Counted from the stretch's first letter, positions 32,168 to 40,654 are shown. The stretch is 64,000 nucleotides of DNA from Kitasatospora indigofera (GCF_014655955.1 NZ_BNBO01000013.1:101732-165731), one strand, 5' to 3'. The notes: a model not told the origin generated them from the letters alone. A program made the numbers and translations.

Positions 32168-32576
32168 GGCTCCTCCTTCGGTTCGAAGCCTTTTGTTTAG
32201 GCTTCAACTTGATGGCTCCACCATAGACCCGTTTCGTTCAAAGTTCAACCATGTGCGGGGTCGGATTCCTCGGGCGGGGATCCCGGCCCCGCCGCCCGCC
32301 CCTCGCGGGGCCCCCGGGCCCCGGCCGCCGCCCCTTCGGGGGGTCGGGGTGCCGTTGGCGGCGCGCAGCCGGACTCCGGGCCCGGCGGGCCCCGGATGAT
32401 CGCCTCGGTCTCGGCCGCCACCTCCCCGTACTCCTTCGGCCGGTCCGCCAGGGGCTCGCCCTCCGGCAGCCGGAGTGGCCCGAGCGGCGTCGCTCGTCCG
32501 TTCGAACGACGGCCGGTGCGGATACGCTTCGAGGACCGTCGGCCGAAGCCGTCACCGCAGACCGGAAGGCCCGCCC
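32168..32576. other. Region between yceI and SNF2 genes: operator plus a coding-like remnant
   Basis: Divergent upstream DNA of about 410 bases. Near yceI there is an inverted repeat (32182-32207) and GTTCAAAGTTCAAC (32235-32248). From about 32247 to 32490 the minus strand has a frame with strong third-position GC and protein-like content (LRLPEGEPLADRPKEYGEVA, then AETEAIIRG) ending at TGA 32247-32245, but no ATG or GTG start upstream of that block. It may be a decayed gene end. The SNF2 promoter must lie at about 32490-32560. Confidence 0.45.
32182..32207 (-). promoter_or_regulatory. Inverted repeat in the yceI promoter
   Basis: Minus strand TTGAAGCC-N9-GGCTTCGAA, 15 bases before the yceI start codon. 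A second small palindromic step, TTCAA-C-TTGAT, overlaps its outer arm (32203-32213). Likely an operator. Confidence 0.55.
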
Positions 32577-35500
32577 ATGTACGCCCTGCACGCGCTCTGG
32601 CGGGCGGACGGGCGGCTGGCCCTCTGGGCCGAGGACGCCCAGGCCTACCGGGCCGGTCCGGCGCCGGGCGGGCCCGACCGTCCGGGGCGGGCCCACCCGT
32701 ACGCCTGCCCGGCCTCCGCCGTGGCCGGGCTGCTGGCCGGCATCGGCCCCGGGCTGGGCTGGCTCGCCGACCAGGCCCCCGAGCGCTGGGCCACCCTGCG
32801 ACTGCCCAGCTCCGGCGGCCTGCCCACGCCCTCCCCCGAACTCCCCGTGCCGCCGAGCCGCGGGGGCGGCTCGCTCACCCCCTGGCGGGTGCCCGCCCTG
32901 CTCTTCGGCCCCGCCGCCGCGGCCCAGCTGCTCGGCGAACTCTTCGACCCGCGCTGGGCCGTGACCACCGCCGAACTGCCCGCCGCAGGGCGGGTCGAGA
33001 TCACCCACGGCGCCTCGCTGCGCTGGCTGACCGGCGTGCACGACCTGGCCTGGCGGCTGGTCCACCGCGGCCGCACCCGGCCGCTGCCCACGGTCGAGGA
33101 CGGCGAGCCGTACGCGCGCTGGCGCCCGGCCCTGGACGAGGACGGGCGACGCGAGGCCGCCGCGATGGCGGCCGGCTGCCCGCCGGTCTGCCGCGGCGAG
33201 TGGCCGGGCCCGGCGGCCGGCCGCGGCGGCGCCGACCTGGTCGCCGAGCTGCTGGAGGTACTGGTCGACGCCGAGGCCCGGGCCGTGCTGGCCGACGGGC
33301 CTCCGCTGCTGCGGACCGGCCCCGGCGCCCCCGGCGCCCCCGGTGGCTCCGGCGCTCCGGGGCCGGGGCCCGGCACGGCCGCCGAGCGCTGGCTCGCGGC
33401 GCTGACCACCGCCGACGGCCGGATCGAGGCCGCCCCGGGTGACCGGAGCGAGCAGAGTGCGGCGGCCGCCGGGCCCGGCCCGGACGAACACGCGGAGTTC
33501 GCCGCCCTGGCACAGCGCCTCGCCGCCTGGTACGCGGGCCCGGCGCCCGCCGACACCCCGCTGCGGCTCTGCTTCCGCCTGCTGGAACCCTCCGGCCCCG
33601 ACCCCGACGACCCCGAGGGGCGCCCCTCCGACGACCACTGGCAGCTGGAGTTCCTGGTCCAGGCCGCCGACGAGCCGTCCCTGCTCGTCCCGGCCGACGA
33701 CCTGCGGTCCGGCAGCGCCGCCCTGGCCGCCTTCGCCCGCCGGACGGACGACCCGCTGGACGCCTACGCCGCCGAACTCGACCGGGCCGCCCTGCACTGG
33801 CCCGCCCTGGCCGAGGCCCGGCGGGCGCTGCACCCGACCGCCCTGCGGCTGGACCGGGCCGGGGCCCTCGACTTCCTCCGCACCGCCGCCGCCGACCTCA
33901 CCGCGGCCGGCTTCGGGGTCCTGCTCCCCACCTGGTGGCGCCGCCGCCCCGTCCTCGGGCTCGCCCTGGAGGTGCGCACCCCCGCCGCCGGGATCGTCGG
34001 GACCACCGGGCAGATCGACCGGGACGCCGTGGTGGCCTTCCGCTGGCAGGCCGCCCTCGGCGAACTCGCCCTCACCCAGGAGGAGCTGGCCGAACTGGCC
34101 GAGGCCAAGCAGGGCCTGGTCCGGATCCGCGGCCGGTGGGTCGAGGCCGACGCCGGGCAGATCGCCGCCGCGCTGGCCTTCCTCACCCGCCACCAGGAGG
34201 GCACCATGCCCACCGTCCAGGTGCTGCGGACGGCGCTCGACCCGCGGGCGAGCATCGCCGGACTGCCCGTGACCGCCGTCCACGCCGACGGGCCGCTCGG
34301 CGACCTGCTGGCCGGGCGGGCCGCCGCCCGGGCGCCCGAAGCGGTGCTCCCCGGGGACTTCCGGGCCACCCTGCGTCCCTACCAGGAAAGGGGCCTGGCC
34401 TGGCTGCGGTCGCTGGCCGGCCTCGGCCTCGGCGCGGTGCTCGCCGACGACATGGGCCTCGGCAAGACCGTGCAGACGCTGGCCCTGCTGGCCGTCGAAC
34501 GAGCCGAGGGCGTCACCGGACCGACCCTGCTGGTCTGCCCGATGTCCCTGGTCGGCAACTGGCAGCGGGAGGCCGAGCGGTTCGCGCCCGCCCTCGGGCT
34601 GTACGTCCACCACGGGGCCGGCCGGCCCACCGGGGACGAACTGCGGGCCGCCGTCCAGGGCGTCGACCTGGTGATCACCACCTACGGGCTGGTCCAGCGC
34701 GACGCCCGGGCCCTGGCCGCCGTCCGCTGGCGCCGGATCGTCGCCGACGAGGCGCAGTACATCAAGAACTCCGCCACCGCCCAGGCCAGGGCGATCCGCG
34801 CGCTGCCGGTGAGCACCCAGCGGATCGCCCTCACCGGCACCCCGGTGGAGAACCGGCTGGCCGAGCTGCACGCCGTCCTGGACTTCGCCAACCCGGGCCT
34901 GTTCGGCTCCGCCGCCGGCTTCAAGGAGCGGTACGCGATCCCGGTGGAGCAGCACCGCAGCGCCACCGTGGCGGCCGAACTCCAGCGCCTCACCGCGCCG
35001 TTCGTGCTGCGCCGGCTGAAGAGCGACCCGGCGATCGCGGTCGAACTGCCCGCCAAGCAGGAGATGACGGTCTGGTGCAACCTCACCACCGAACAGGCCG
35101 GCCTCTACCAGGCGGTGGTCGCCGAGCTGCTGCACCGGGTCCAGGGCATCCGCGGGGTGGAGCGGCGCGGCACGGTGCTGGCGGCCATCGGGCGGCTCAA
35201 GCAGGTCTGCAACCATCCGGCCCAACTCCTGCACGACGGTTCGGCGTTGGCCGACCGGTCGGGCAAGGTGGCCCGGCTGGTGGAGATCCTCGCGGCCGCG
35301 GCCGCGGAGGGCGACCGGACGCTCGTCTTCACCCAGTACGCGGAGTTCGGCCGGCTGCTCCAGCCGTACCTGGCCGAGCGGCTCGGCCAGGAGGTGCTCC
35401 ACCTGCACGGCGGCGTGCCCAAGCGCCGACGGGAGGAGCTGGTGGCCCGGTTCCAGGCCCCGGACGGCCCCGGCGTCTTCCTGCTCTCGCTCCGGGCCGG

Positions 35501-35801
35501 TGGTGCCGGGCTCAACCTGACGGCCGCCAACCAGGTGGTCCACCTGGACCGTTGGTGGAACCCGGCGGTCGAGGAGCAGGCCACCGACCGGGCGTTCCGG
35601 ATCGGCCAGCGCCGGGACGTCCAGGTCCGCCGGCTGGTCTGCGTCGGCACCGTCGAGGAGCGCATCGCCGAGATGATCGAGTCCAAGCGGGCCCTCGCCG
35701 AAGCCGTGGTCGGGGCCGGCGAGCACTGGCTGACCGAGCTGCCGGCCGACGAACTGCGCGCCCTGGTGGCGCTGTCCGCCGACGCGGTGGGGGAGGAGTA
35801 G
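32577..35801 (+). CDS. SWI2/SNF2-family helicase-like ATPase
   Basis: A 1074-residue Snf2 ATPase. The first ~580 residues are the bacterial SNF2 N-terminal region. Motif I DDMGLGKTVQ is at about 624-632, the DEAQ box in VADEAQYIKNS near 723, motif III ALTGTPVENR near 754. The C-terminal helicase lobe carries LLSLRAGGAGLNLT (motif V) and LDRWWNPAVEEQATDRAFRIGQ (motif VI). It should translocate on double-stranded DNA; the biological role of these actinobacterial enzymes is not well known. ATG 32577 with GGAAGG upstream. The next ORF starts two bases after its stop; in related operons a SWIM zinc-finger protein is expected there. Confidence 0.93.
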   Translation: MYALHALWRADGRLALWAEDAQAYRAGPAPGGPDRPGRAHPYACPASAVAGLLAGIGPGLGWLADQAPERWATLRLPSSGGLPTPSPELPVPPSRGGGSLTPWRVPALLFGPAAAAQLLGELFDPRWAVTTAELPAAGRVEITHGASLRWLTGVHDLAWRLVHRGRTRPLPTVEDGEPYARWRPALDEDGRREAAAMAAGCPPVCRGEWPGPAAGRGGADLVAELLEVLVDAEARAVLADGPPLLRTGPGAPGAPGGSGAPGPGPGTAAERWLAALTTADGRIEAAPGDRSEQSAAAAGPGPDEHAEFAALAQRLAAWYAGPAPADTPLRLCFRLLEPSGPDPDDPEGRPSDDHWQLEFLVQAADEPSLLVPADDLRSGSAALAAFARRTDDPLDAYAAELDRAALHWPALAEARRALHPTALRLDRAGALDFLRTAAADLTAAGFGVLLPTWWRRRPVLGLALEVRTPAAGIVGTTGQIDRDAVVAFRWQAALGELALTQEELAELAEAKQGLVRIRGRWVEADAGQIAAALAFLTRHQEGTMPTVQVLRTALDPRASIAGLPVTAVHADGPLGDLLAGRAAARAPEAVLPGDFRATLRPYQERGLAWLRSLAGLGLGAVLADDMGLGKTVQTLALLAVERAEGVTGPTLLVCPMSLVGNWQREAERFAPALGLYVHHGAGRPTGDELRAAVQGVDLVITTYGLVQRDARALAAVRWRRIVADEAQYIKNSATAQARAIRALPVSTQRIALTGTPVENRLAELHAVLDFANPGLFGSAAGFKERYAIPVEQHRSATVAAELQRLTAPFVLRRLKSDPAIAVELPAKQEMTVWCNLTTEQAGLYQAVVAELLHRVQGIRGVERRGTVLAAIGRLKQVCNHPAQLLHDGSALADRSGKVARLVEILAAAAAEGDRTLVFTQYAEFGRLLQPYLAERLGQEVLHLHGGVPKRRREELVARFQAPDGPGVFLLSLRAGGAGLNLTAANQVVHLDRWWNPAVEEQATDRAFRIGQRRDVQVRRLVCVGTVEERIAEMIESKRALAEAVVGAGEHWLTELPADELRALVALSADAVGEE

Positions 35802-35803
35802 CC

Positions 35804-36181
35804 ATGCCGGCGCCCACGCCCGCGACCCCGCCGGAGGACCGTGACGGCCCCGGGGGCGGTACCGCCCCGCCGGACGCCGTCGGGACCGCCGCCGCGGACG
35901 CCGCCGGTACTGCGGCCCCGGACGCCGTCGGGATCGCCGGCAGCCCGCTCGGGCCCGGTGGCGCCTTCGGGCCGGACCTCCCGGCCGGGCCCGGCGAGCG
36001 GCCGCTCGCCGACTGCCTGGCGGACTACTGGCAGGGCGGCTTCACCCTCCGCGACACCCCGGAGGACGATCCGGACGAGGCCGCCACCGCCCGGCCCGGG
36101 CCCGGTCCGTCCGGCATCACCGTGCGCGGCCGCGACCTGGCCACCCTGCTCGACCGCGCCTACCGGGCCTTCACCGCCTGA
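35804..36181 (+). CDS. Short ORF in the SWIM-protein position, probably a truncated partner of the SNF2 ATPase
   Basis: A 125-residue ORF whose ATG follows the SNF2 stop by two bases, with GGAGGAG upstream, so it is clearly translated from the same mRNA. Residues 1-65 are low-complexity Ala/Gly/Pro/Asp with repeated DAVGTAA/DAAGTAA steps. Residues 66-125 (PLADCLADYWQGGFTLRD, then GRDLATLLDRAYRAFTA) look like the C-terminal end of the SWIM zinc-finger proteins that usually accompany these helicases. No SWIM motif (CxCxnCxH) is present. Either the SWIM part has been deleted or this is a short variant. The family resemblance is from memory and needs a search. Confidence 0.65.
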   Translation: MPAPTPATPPEDRDGPGGGTAPPDAVGTAAADAAGTAAPDAVGIAGSPLGPGGAFGPDLPAGPGERPLADCLADYWQGGFTLRDTPEDDPDEAATARPGPGPSGITVRGRDLATLLDRAYRAFTA

Positions 36182-36253
36182 GCCCGGGCCGTGCGTCCGG
36201 GCCGTGCGCTCGGGCCGGGCGTCCGGGCCGCGCGAAGAATCCCGCGCCACCGA

Positions 36254-36280
36254 TGTCACGATCCGCGGGGCTGCCCGGTC
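36254..36280 (+). promoter_or_regulatory. Putative ECF41-type promoter of the decarboxylase-sigma operon
   Basis: TGTCACG at 36254-36260, a 15-base spacer, then CGGTC at 36276-36280. ECF41 sigma factors are known to recognise a TGTCACA-type -35 and a CGTC-type -10 box and to transcribe their own operon. The match is good in the -35 box and approximate in the -10 box. Confidence 0.5.
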
Positions 36281-36333
36281 CTCCCTACGGAGCGCGTGGC
36301 CGACCGGGCCACGCGGGAGCACAGGAGGCCACC

Positions 36334-36891
36334 ATGTCCCGGATCTCGCTCGACCCGCCCCGCACCCTGCTGATGCGCATCGGTGAGTGGTACTCCCGCC
36401 GTACCTACGGCAAGGTCCTGGAACCCGGCCAGGCCCTCGGGCACAACACCAGGGTGCTGTCCACCTACTTCCGGCTGGAGCAGCGTGCCGCCAAGTGGGA
36501 CGCGCTCGACCCGGCCCTCAAGCACCTCGCGGTGATGGCCACCGCCGCCAGGATCAACTGCTCCTGGTGCATGGACTTCGGCCACTGGGAGGGCGGCCGC
36601 CTCGGCCTCGCACCGGAGAAGATCGCCGCCGTGCCGCGTTGGCGGGACGCCAAGGAGGTGTTCTCCCCGCTGGAACTGCTGGTCATGGAGTACGCGGAGG
36701 CCATGACCGAGACCGAGCCCACCGTCACCGACGAGCTGGCCGCCGAACTGATCGCCCGGCTGGGCGCGCCCGCCTTCGTCGAGCTGACCTCGATGGTCGC
36801 GCTGGAGAACTGGCGCTCCCGGGTGAACATCGCGTTCGGCCTGACCAGCCAGGGTTTCTCGGAGGCCTGTGCGCTACCGTCGGGCAGGTGA
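36334..36891 (+). CDS. Carboxymuconolactone decarboxylase family (AhpD-like) protein
   Basis: A 185-residue CMD/AhpD-fold protein. The redox-type motif INCSWCMDFGH (CxxC followed by His) is the AhpD signature, preceded by LKHLAVMATAAR and followed by ELTSMVALENWRSRVNIAFG. AhpD-like proteins act in peroxide or thiol chemistry. The start has ACAGGAGG six bases upstream. Its stop overlaps the GTG of an ECF41 sigma factor, the classic gene pair for this sigma group, so the protein is probably the regulated output of that factor. Confidence 0.93.
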   Translation: MSRISLDPPRTLLMRIGEWYSRRTYGKVLEPGQALGHNTRVLSTYFRLEQRAAKWDALDPALKHLAVMATAARINCSWCMDFGHWEGGRLGLAPEKIAAVPRWRDAKEVFSPLELLVMEYAEAMTETEPTVTDELAAELIARLGAPAFVELTSMVALENWRSRVNIAFGLTSQGFSEACALPSGR

Positions 36892-37793
36892 GCGACGAAG
36901 CCCCGCAGCCCGGCCCGGCCGGCCCCGACCGCCTCGACGTCTTCGAGGCACACCGGCGGATGCTCTTCGGCATCGCCTACCGGATGCTCGGCAGCGTCGC
37001 CGACGCCGAGGACCTGGTGCAGGACAGCTGGCTGCGCTGGAGCCAAGTCACCGCCCGGGTCGACAACCCCGGCGCCTTCCTGGCCCGTACCGTCACCAAC
37101 CTCGCGCTGAACCGGCTGAGTTCGGCCGCCGTCCAGCGCGAGGCGTACGTCGGTCCGTGGCTGCCCGAGCCGCTGGTCACCGCGCCCGGCGCCGCCGAGG
37201 AGGTCGAGATGGCCGAGTCCGTCTCGTACGCCATGATGGTGGTGCTGGAGAGCCTCTCGCCGCTGGAGCGGGCTGTGTTCGTGCTCAAGGAGGTCTTCGG
37301 GTTCTCGTACCCGGAGATCGGCGAGGCGCTGGAGCGCAGCGAGGCCTCGGTGCGCCAGGTCGGGCACCGGGCGAAGTCGCACGTCCAGGCCAGGCGTCCG
37401 CGCTTCGACGCGCCGGCCGAGGTCCGGCGGCAGGTGACCGACGAATTCCTGGCGGCCTGCCTCGGCGGCGACCTCAACCGGATGCTGGAGCTGCTCGCAC
37501 CCTCGGTCACCGCCTGGAGCGACGGCGGCGGGCGGGTCAAGGCGGCGATCCGGCCGATCGACGGCGCCGACAAGGTCGCGCGCTTCCTGCTCGGTGTCCT
37601 CGCCAACCAGCCGCTGGAGGGCATGCGGGTGCACGACGTGGACGTCAACGGCCGGCCGGGCCTGTTGATCGACGCGGCCGGGCAGGTCGACTCGGTGGTC
37701 GTCCTGGAGATCGAGGACGGCCGGATCGGCGAGCTCCGGATCCTGCGCAACCCCGACAAGCTCACCCACCTGCGGCCCGGCGGTCCGGCCTGA
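36888..37793 (+). CDS. ECF41-type sigma factor with SnoaL-like C-terminal domain
   Basis: A 301-residue extracytoplasmic-function sigma factor. Region 2 (MLFGIAYRMLGSVADAEDLVQDSWLRW), the linker motif WLPEPL, region 4 (LSPLERAVFVLKEVFGFSYPEIGEAL), then a fused SnoaL-like domain with DGGGR and the terminal NPDKL motif. These three short motifs are those described for ECF41, where the extra domain replaces an anti-sigma factor and controls activity from within. All are intact. It starts at a GTG overlapping the decarboxylase stop (GTGA). It likely transcribes its own operon from the TGTCAC promoter at 36254. Confidence 0.94.
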   Translation: MSDEAPQPGPAGPDRLDVFEAHRRMLFGIAYRMLGSVADAEDLVQDSWLRWSQVTARVDNPGAFLARTVTNLALNRLSSAAVQREAYVGPWLPEPLVTAPGAAEEVEMAESVSYAMMVVLESLSPLERAVFVLKEVFGFSYPEIGEALERSEASVRQVGHRAKSHVQARRPRFDAPAEVRRQVTDEFLAACLGGDLNRMLELLAPSVTAWSDGGGRVKAAIRPIDGADKVARFLLGVLANQPLEGMRVHDVDVNGRPGLLIDAAGQVDSVVVLEIEDGRIGELRILRNPDKLTHLRPGGPA

Positions 37794-37827
37794 CCCCTCG
37801 GCCCGGTTTCCCGGCCTTCCCCCGCCC

Positions 37828-37882
37828 GGTGCCGGCGCCGGCACCGGCACGGGCACCGGCAGGCACGGGCACCGGCACCGGT
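37828..37882. repeat. GGCACCGG-type short repeat
   Basis: A run of GCCGG/GGCACCGG/GGCACGG units between the ECF41 gene and the MerR-type gene. Non-coding and low complexity; it can form several alternative hairpins and may end the operon transcript. Confidence 0.6.
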
Positions 37883-37927
37883 CTCGAACCGCCCGGTCCG
37901 CCCGGCCCCGGCCGCCCGGAGCCGGGC

Positions 37928-37958
37928 TTGACCCTCGACCTGGTCGAGCCCCCAGAGT
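37928..37958 (+). promoter_or_regulatory. MerR-type promoter with palindrome in the spacer
   Basis: -35 TTGACC (37928-37933), 19-base spacer, then CAGAGT (37953-37958) as a possible -10. A palindrome CTCGACC-T-GGTCGAG (37934-37948) fills the spacer. An overlong spacer with the operator between the boxes is how MerR regulators work, so this is the probable autoregulatory site of the gene starting at 37978. Confidence 0.65.
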
Positions 37959-37977
37959 CCCCGGCATGGAGAGCCAC

Positions 37978-39078
37978 ATGCGCAGTATCGGCGAGACGGC
38001 CAGGGACAGCGGCCTCACCGTGAGCGCGCTGCGCTTCTACGACAGCGCCGGCGTGCTCCGGCCCGCCCGGGTCGACCCGCAGACCGGGTACCGCTGGTAC
38101 GCGCCGGAGCAACTGGCCGACGCCAGGCTGGTCGCCCGGTTGCGCCGGGTGGGGCTGCCGCCGGCCGAGATCCGGCTCGTCCTCGCGGCGGTGCCCGGCA
38201 CCGGCGAGGCGCACCGGATCGTCGACGCGCATCTGCGCCGGCTGGAGGACGGACTGTCCGACGCCCGGCGCGAGCTCTCCTTCGTCCGAGCACTTCTCGA
38301 CCAGAGGGAGCACCCCATGGACCCGATCCGCCCCGAGAGCACCGTCACCCTCGCCGCCGCCGAACTCGCGGCCGCCCTGGACGCCGTCCGCTTCGCCGTC
38401 GGCGGCGACCCCGAAACCCCCGTCCTGGCGGGTGTGCTGTTCGAGATCGAGGGGGAGCAGCTGCGGCTGGTCGCCACCGACCGCTACCGGATGGCGCTCG
38501 CCTCGGTGCCCGTCCGGGCGGCGGACGGCGCCGCCGTGGCCCCTCCGGCCGCCGCGATCGTCCCGGCGGCGCTGGTGGACGGCGCCCGCGTGCTGCTCGC
38601 CGGCTGCGCGGAGGCCGTCCTGACCGTCGGCGCGGCCCAGTTCGCCCTGGAAGCCGGCGGACACCGGATCGAGGGCGCCGGCCTGGACCACGACTACCCC
38701 GACTACCGGCGGCTGATCCGGCTGGAGCACACCCGGCGGGTCGAGACCACGGCCTCGGCGCTGCGCCGGGTGGTGACCGAGGCGGACGTCCGCCTGATGC
38801 GGCGCAGCGCCGAGGGGGCCGAGTGCGAGGTCACCGTGCTCACGGTCGGCCCCGGCGGCGAGCTGTCCGCCGCCGCCGGGCCGGCCCCGGACGCCGCGGG
38901 CGGAGCCGTCCAGGTGGCCGTCGACCGGGGGTTCCTGCTGGACGCCCTCCGGGCCGGCGCCACCGAGCAGCTGGTGCTCGAACTGGGCGGCCCGATCACC
39001 CCGTTGGCGATCCGGGCGCCCGGCCGGGAGGGCACCTTCTCGCTCCTGATGCCGGTCCGGATCCCCGAACTCGCTTGA
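37978..39078 (+). CDS. MerR-family regulator fused to a DNA sliding-clamp-like domain
   Basis: A 366-residue fusion. Residues ~1-70 are a MerR winged helix (SIGETARDSGLTVSALRFYDSAGVLRP, then TGYRWYAPEQL), residues 70-110 a coiled-coil dimer helix. From ~118 on the chain resembles DNA polymerase III β subunit: TVTLAAAELAAALDAVRFAV, the clamp motif LRLVATDRYRMALA near 160-172, LDHDYPDYRRLI, and the closing FSLLMPVRI. This suggests two clamp-type domains. The start at 37978 has GGAGAG upstream; the ATG at 37966 lacks a site. It may sense a clamp partner, DNA state or a ligand such as a griselimycin-like molecule (speculative). A MerR-type operator precedes it. Confidence 0.9.
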   Translation: MRSIGETARDSGLTVSALRFYDSAGVLRPARVDPQTGYRWYAPEQLADARLVARLRRVGLPPAEIRLVLAAVPGTGEAHRIVDAHLRRLEDGLSDARRELSFVRALLDQREHPMDPIRPESTVTLAAAELAAALDAVRFAVGGDPETPVLAGVLFEIEGEQLRLVATDRYRMALASVPVRAADGAAVAPPAAAIVPAALVDGARVLLAGCAEAVLTVGAAQFALEAGGHRIEGAGLDHDYPDYRRLIRLEHTRRVETTASALRRVVTEADVRLMRRSAEGAECEVTVLTVGPGGELSAAAGPAPDAAGGAVQVAVDRGFLLDALRAGATEQLVLELGGPITPLAIRAPGREGTFSLLMPVRIPELA

Positions 39079-39090
39079 GCGGGCGGGGAG

Positions 39091-39918
39091 TCACCCCCGG
39101 CCGGCCAGGAACTCCCGTACCAGGGAGGTGAACCGGCCGGGCTCGTCGATCCACGGCCGGTGCCCGGAGCCGGCCAGCACCTCCAGCCGGGCGCGCGGAT
39201 GGCAGTCGGCGACCAGCCGGGCGGGTGCGGTGCCGATCAGGCCGTCCAGGGCGCCGGCCAGCACCAGGACCTCGGTCGTGGGCAGCGGGACGGGGCTGCC
39301 AGCCGACGCGTAGAAGGCCTCCCGGAACCACGGCGGCGGCGGGACGAGCGGCCGGGCGCTCTCCCGGCGGGCGGTCCCGTTCCAGGTCCCCCAGTTGAAC
39401 GGGGCCAGCTCGGCCAGGAGCCGGGGCGTGGGATCCGCCCCCTCGGCGAGCTTCCGCCCGGCGGCCGCGGCCCGCGGGTACCAGTCCTCGCCGGCCCGGC
39501 CGGCCCGGATCGCCGCCAGCTCCGTCTCGTCCGGCTCCCTCGCCGCCCGGCCCACCGGCGTGACGAGGACCAGCCGGCCGACCTCCTCGGGCGCCTCGGC
39601 CGCGTACCGCTGGGCGACCAGCGAGCCTGCCGAGTGGGCGAGCAGGTCGACCCGGTCCAGCCCCAGGTGGCGGCGCAGCTCCGCCACGTCCCGGGCCTGC
39701 GCCGCGAACGAGCAGCTCGCCCGGTCCCCGGGGAGGTCGGAGCGCCCGGTGGCCCGGGCGTGCAGCCGGACCACCGTCCGGTGGGCGTCGAGCCCGCCGA
39801 GCGTCCCCAGGTAGCGGGCGTCCGTCCCGGGCCCGCCGGCGAGTGCCACCAGCGGCGGGCCGTCGCCGGCGCTGTCGTACCAGAGACGGGTTCCGTCGTA
39901 CGAGGTGAAGTGCGGCAT
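39091..39918 (-). CDS. α/β-hydrolase (proline iminopeptidase-like)
   Basis: A 275-residue α/β-hydrolase. The oxyanion segment ALAGGPGTDARY, nucleophile elbow LLAHSAGSLV (Ser in HSAG), acid in VLAGALDGLIG and catalytic His in LAGSGHRPWIDEP are all in order. The GGPG segment is typical of proline iminopeptidase-like esterases. ATG 39918 fits the family start MPHFTSYDGTRLWYDSAGDG; the longer in-frame ORF upstream is spurious. It converges with the MerR-clamp gene, with only 12 bases between stop codons and no terminator visible. Confidence 0.9.
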   Translation of the reverse strand: MPHFTSYDGTRLWYDSAGDGPPLVALAGGPGTDARYLGTLGGLDAHRTVVRLHARATGRSDLPGDRASCSFAAQARDVAELRRHLGLDRVDLLAHSAGSLVAQRYAAEAPEEVGRLVLVTPVGRAAREPDETELAAIRAGRAGEDWYPRAAAAGRKLAEGADPTPRLLAELAPFNWGTWNGTARRESARPLVPPPPWFREAFYASAGSPVPLPTTEVLVLAGALDGLIGTAPARLVADCHPRARLEVLAGSGHRPWIDEPGRFTSLVREFLAGRG

Positions 39919-40210
39919 CCGGGCATGATCACATGCCGGGCGGGCGCCGCTCCACGGGAATTCGGCCCGCCGGGGCCGGGGCGCCGGCGGGACGGCCGGG
40001 CACCCGCTGGCGAGCCTTCCGGGCTGGTTCCGCCGGGTTTGGGATGATGCCCGCACCCGGGCCGCCGGACCGCGCACCCCGCGCGCCGGTGCCCCGACCG
40101 CCGGCTCCCCGGTCGCCGATCCCCGTTCGCCGAGGTGCGGTCCGCGCGGCCGGCCCCGCACCTCGCGTCCGGCTCCCCGAGCCCGGGCGCGAGCGATCAG
40201 AGGAGCGTTC

Positions 40211-40654
40211 ATGGGCGGTCGGTTCGAGGGGACGGTCGACATCGACCGTCCGGTGGCGGAGGTCTTCGCGTTCCTCGCGAACGGCGAGAACGACCGCAGA
40301 TTCAGCCCCCGGGTGCTGGAGATGGCCAAGCGGACGGACGGCCCGACCGGTGTCGGCACGGTCTACGCCAGCACGGTCAAGGACGCCGGGATGAAGACCC
40401 GGCGCGAGTTCCGGATCACCGCCTTCGACCCGCCCGGCCGGATCCGCTGGACCGAGATCTCGAAGAACCTGGTGACCGCCGAGGGCGGCTACGACCTGGA
40501 GCCGGTCCCCGGCGGGGGCACCAGGCTGCGGGTCTTCAACGACCTGGAGGGCCACGGGGTCGGCAAGCTCCTGGTGGGCCTGGCACTCAGCGCGGCCCGC
40601 AAGGACGCGGACGCCTTCGCCCGGCGGATCAAGAGGGCGGTCGAGGCGTCCTGA
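40211..40654 (+). CDS. SRPBCC (polyketide cyclase/START-like) family protein
   Basis: A 147-residue single START-like domain: FEGTVDIDRPVAEVFAFLANGENDRRFSP at the N-terminus, KTRREFRITAFDPPGRIRW in the middle and a long C-terminal helix ending KRAVEAS. Such proteins bind hydrophobic ligands or act as cyclases and hydrolases; no specific role is visible. Clear GAGGAG ribosome site. It is followed by a hairpin and appears monocistronic. Confidence 0.9.
   Translation: MGGRFEGTVDIDRPVAEVFAFLANGENDRRFSPRVLEMAKRTDGPTGVGTVYASTVKDAGMKTRREFRITAFDPPGRIRWTEISKNLVTAEGGYDLEPVPGGGTRLRVFNDLEGHGVGKLLVGLALSAARKDADAFARRIKRAVEAS

Noticed and set aside
32238..35726. A 1162-codon minus-strand open frame
   Set aside because: It is antisense to the SNF2 helicase, Gly/Arg/Gln-biased and without any recognisable motif.
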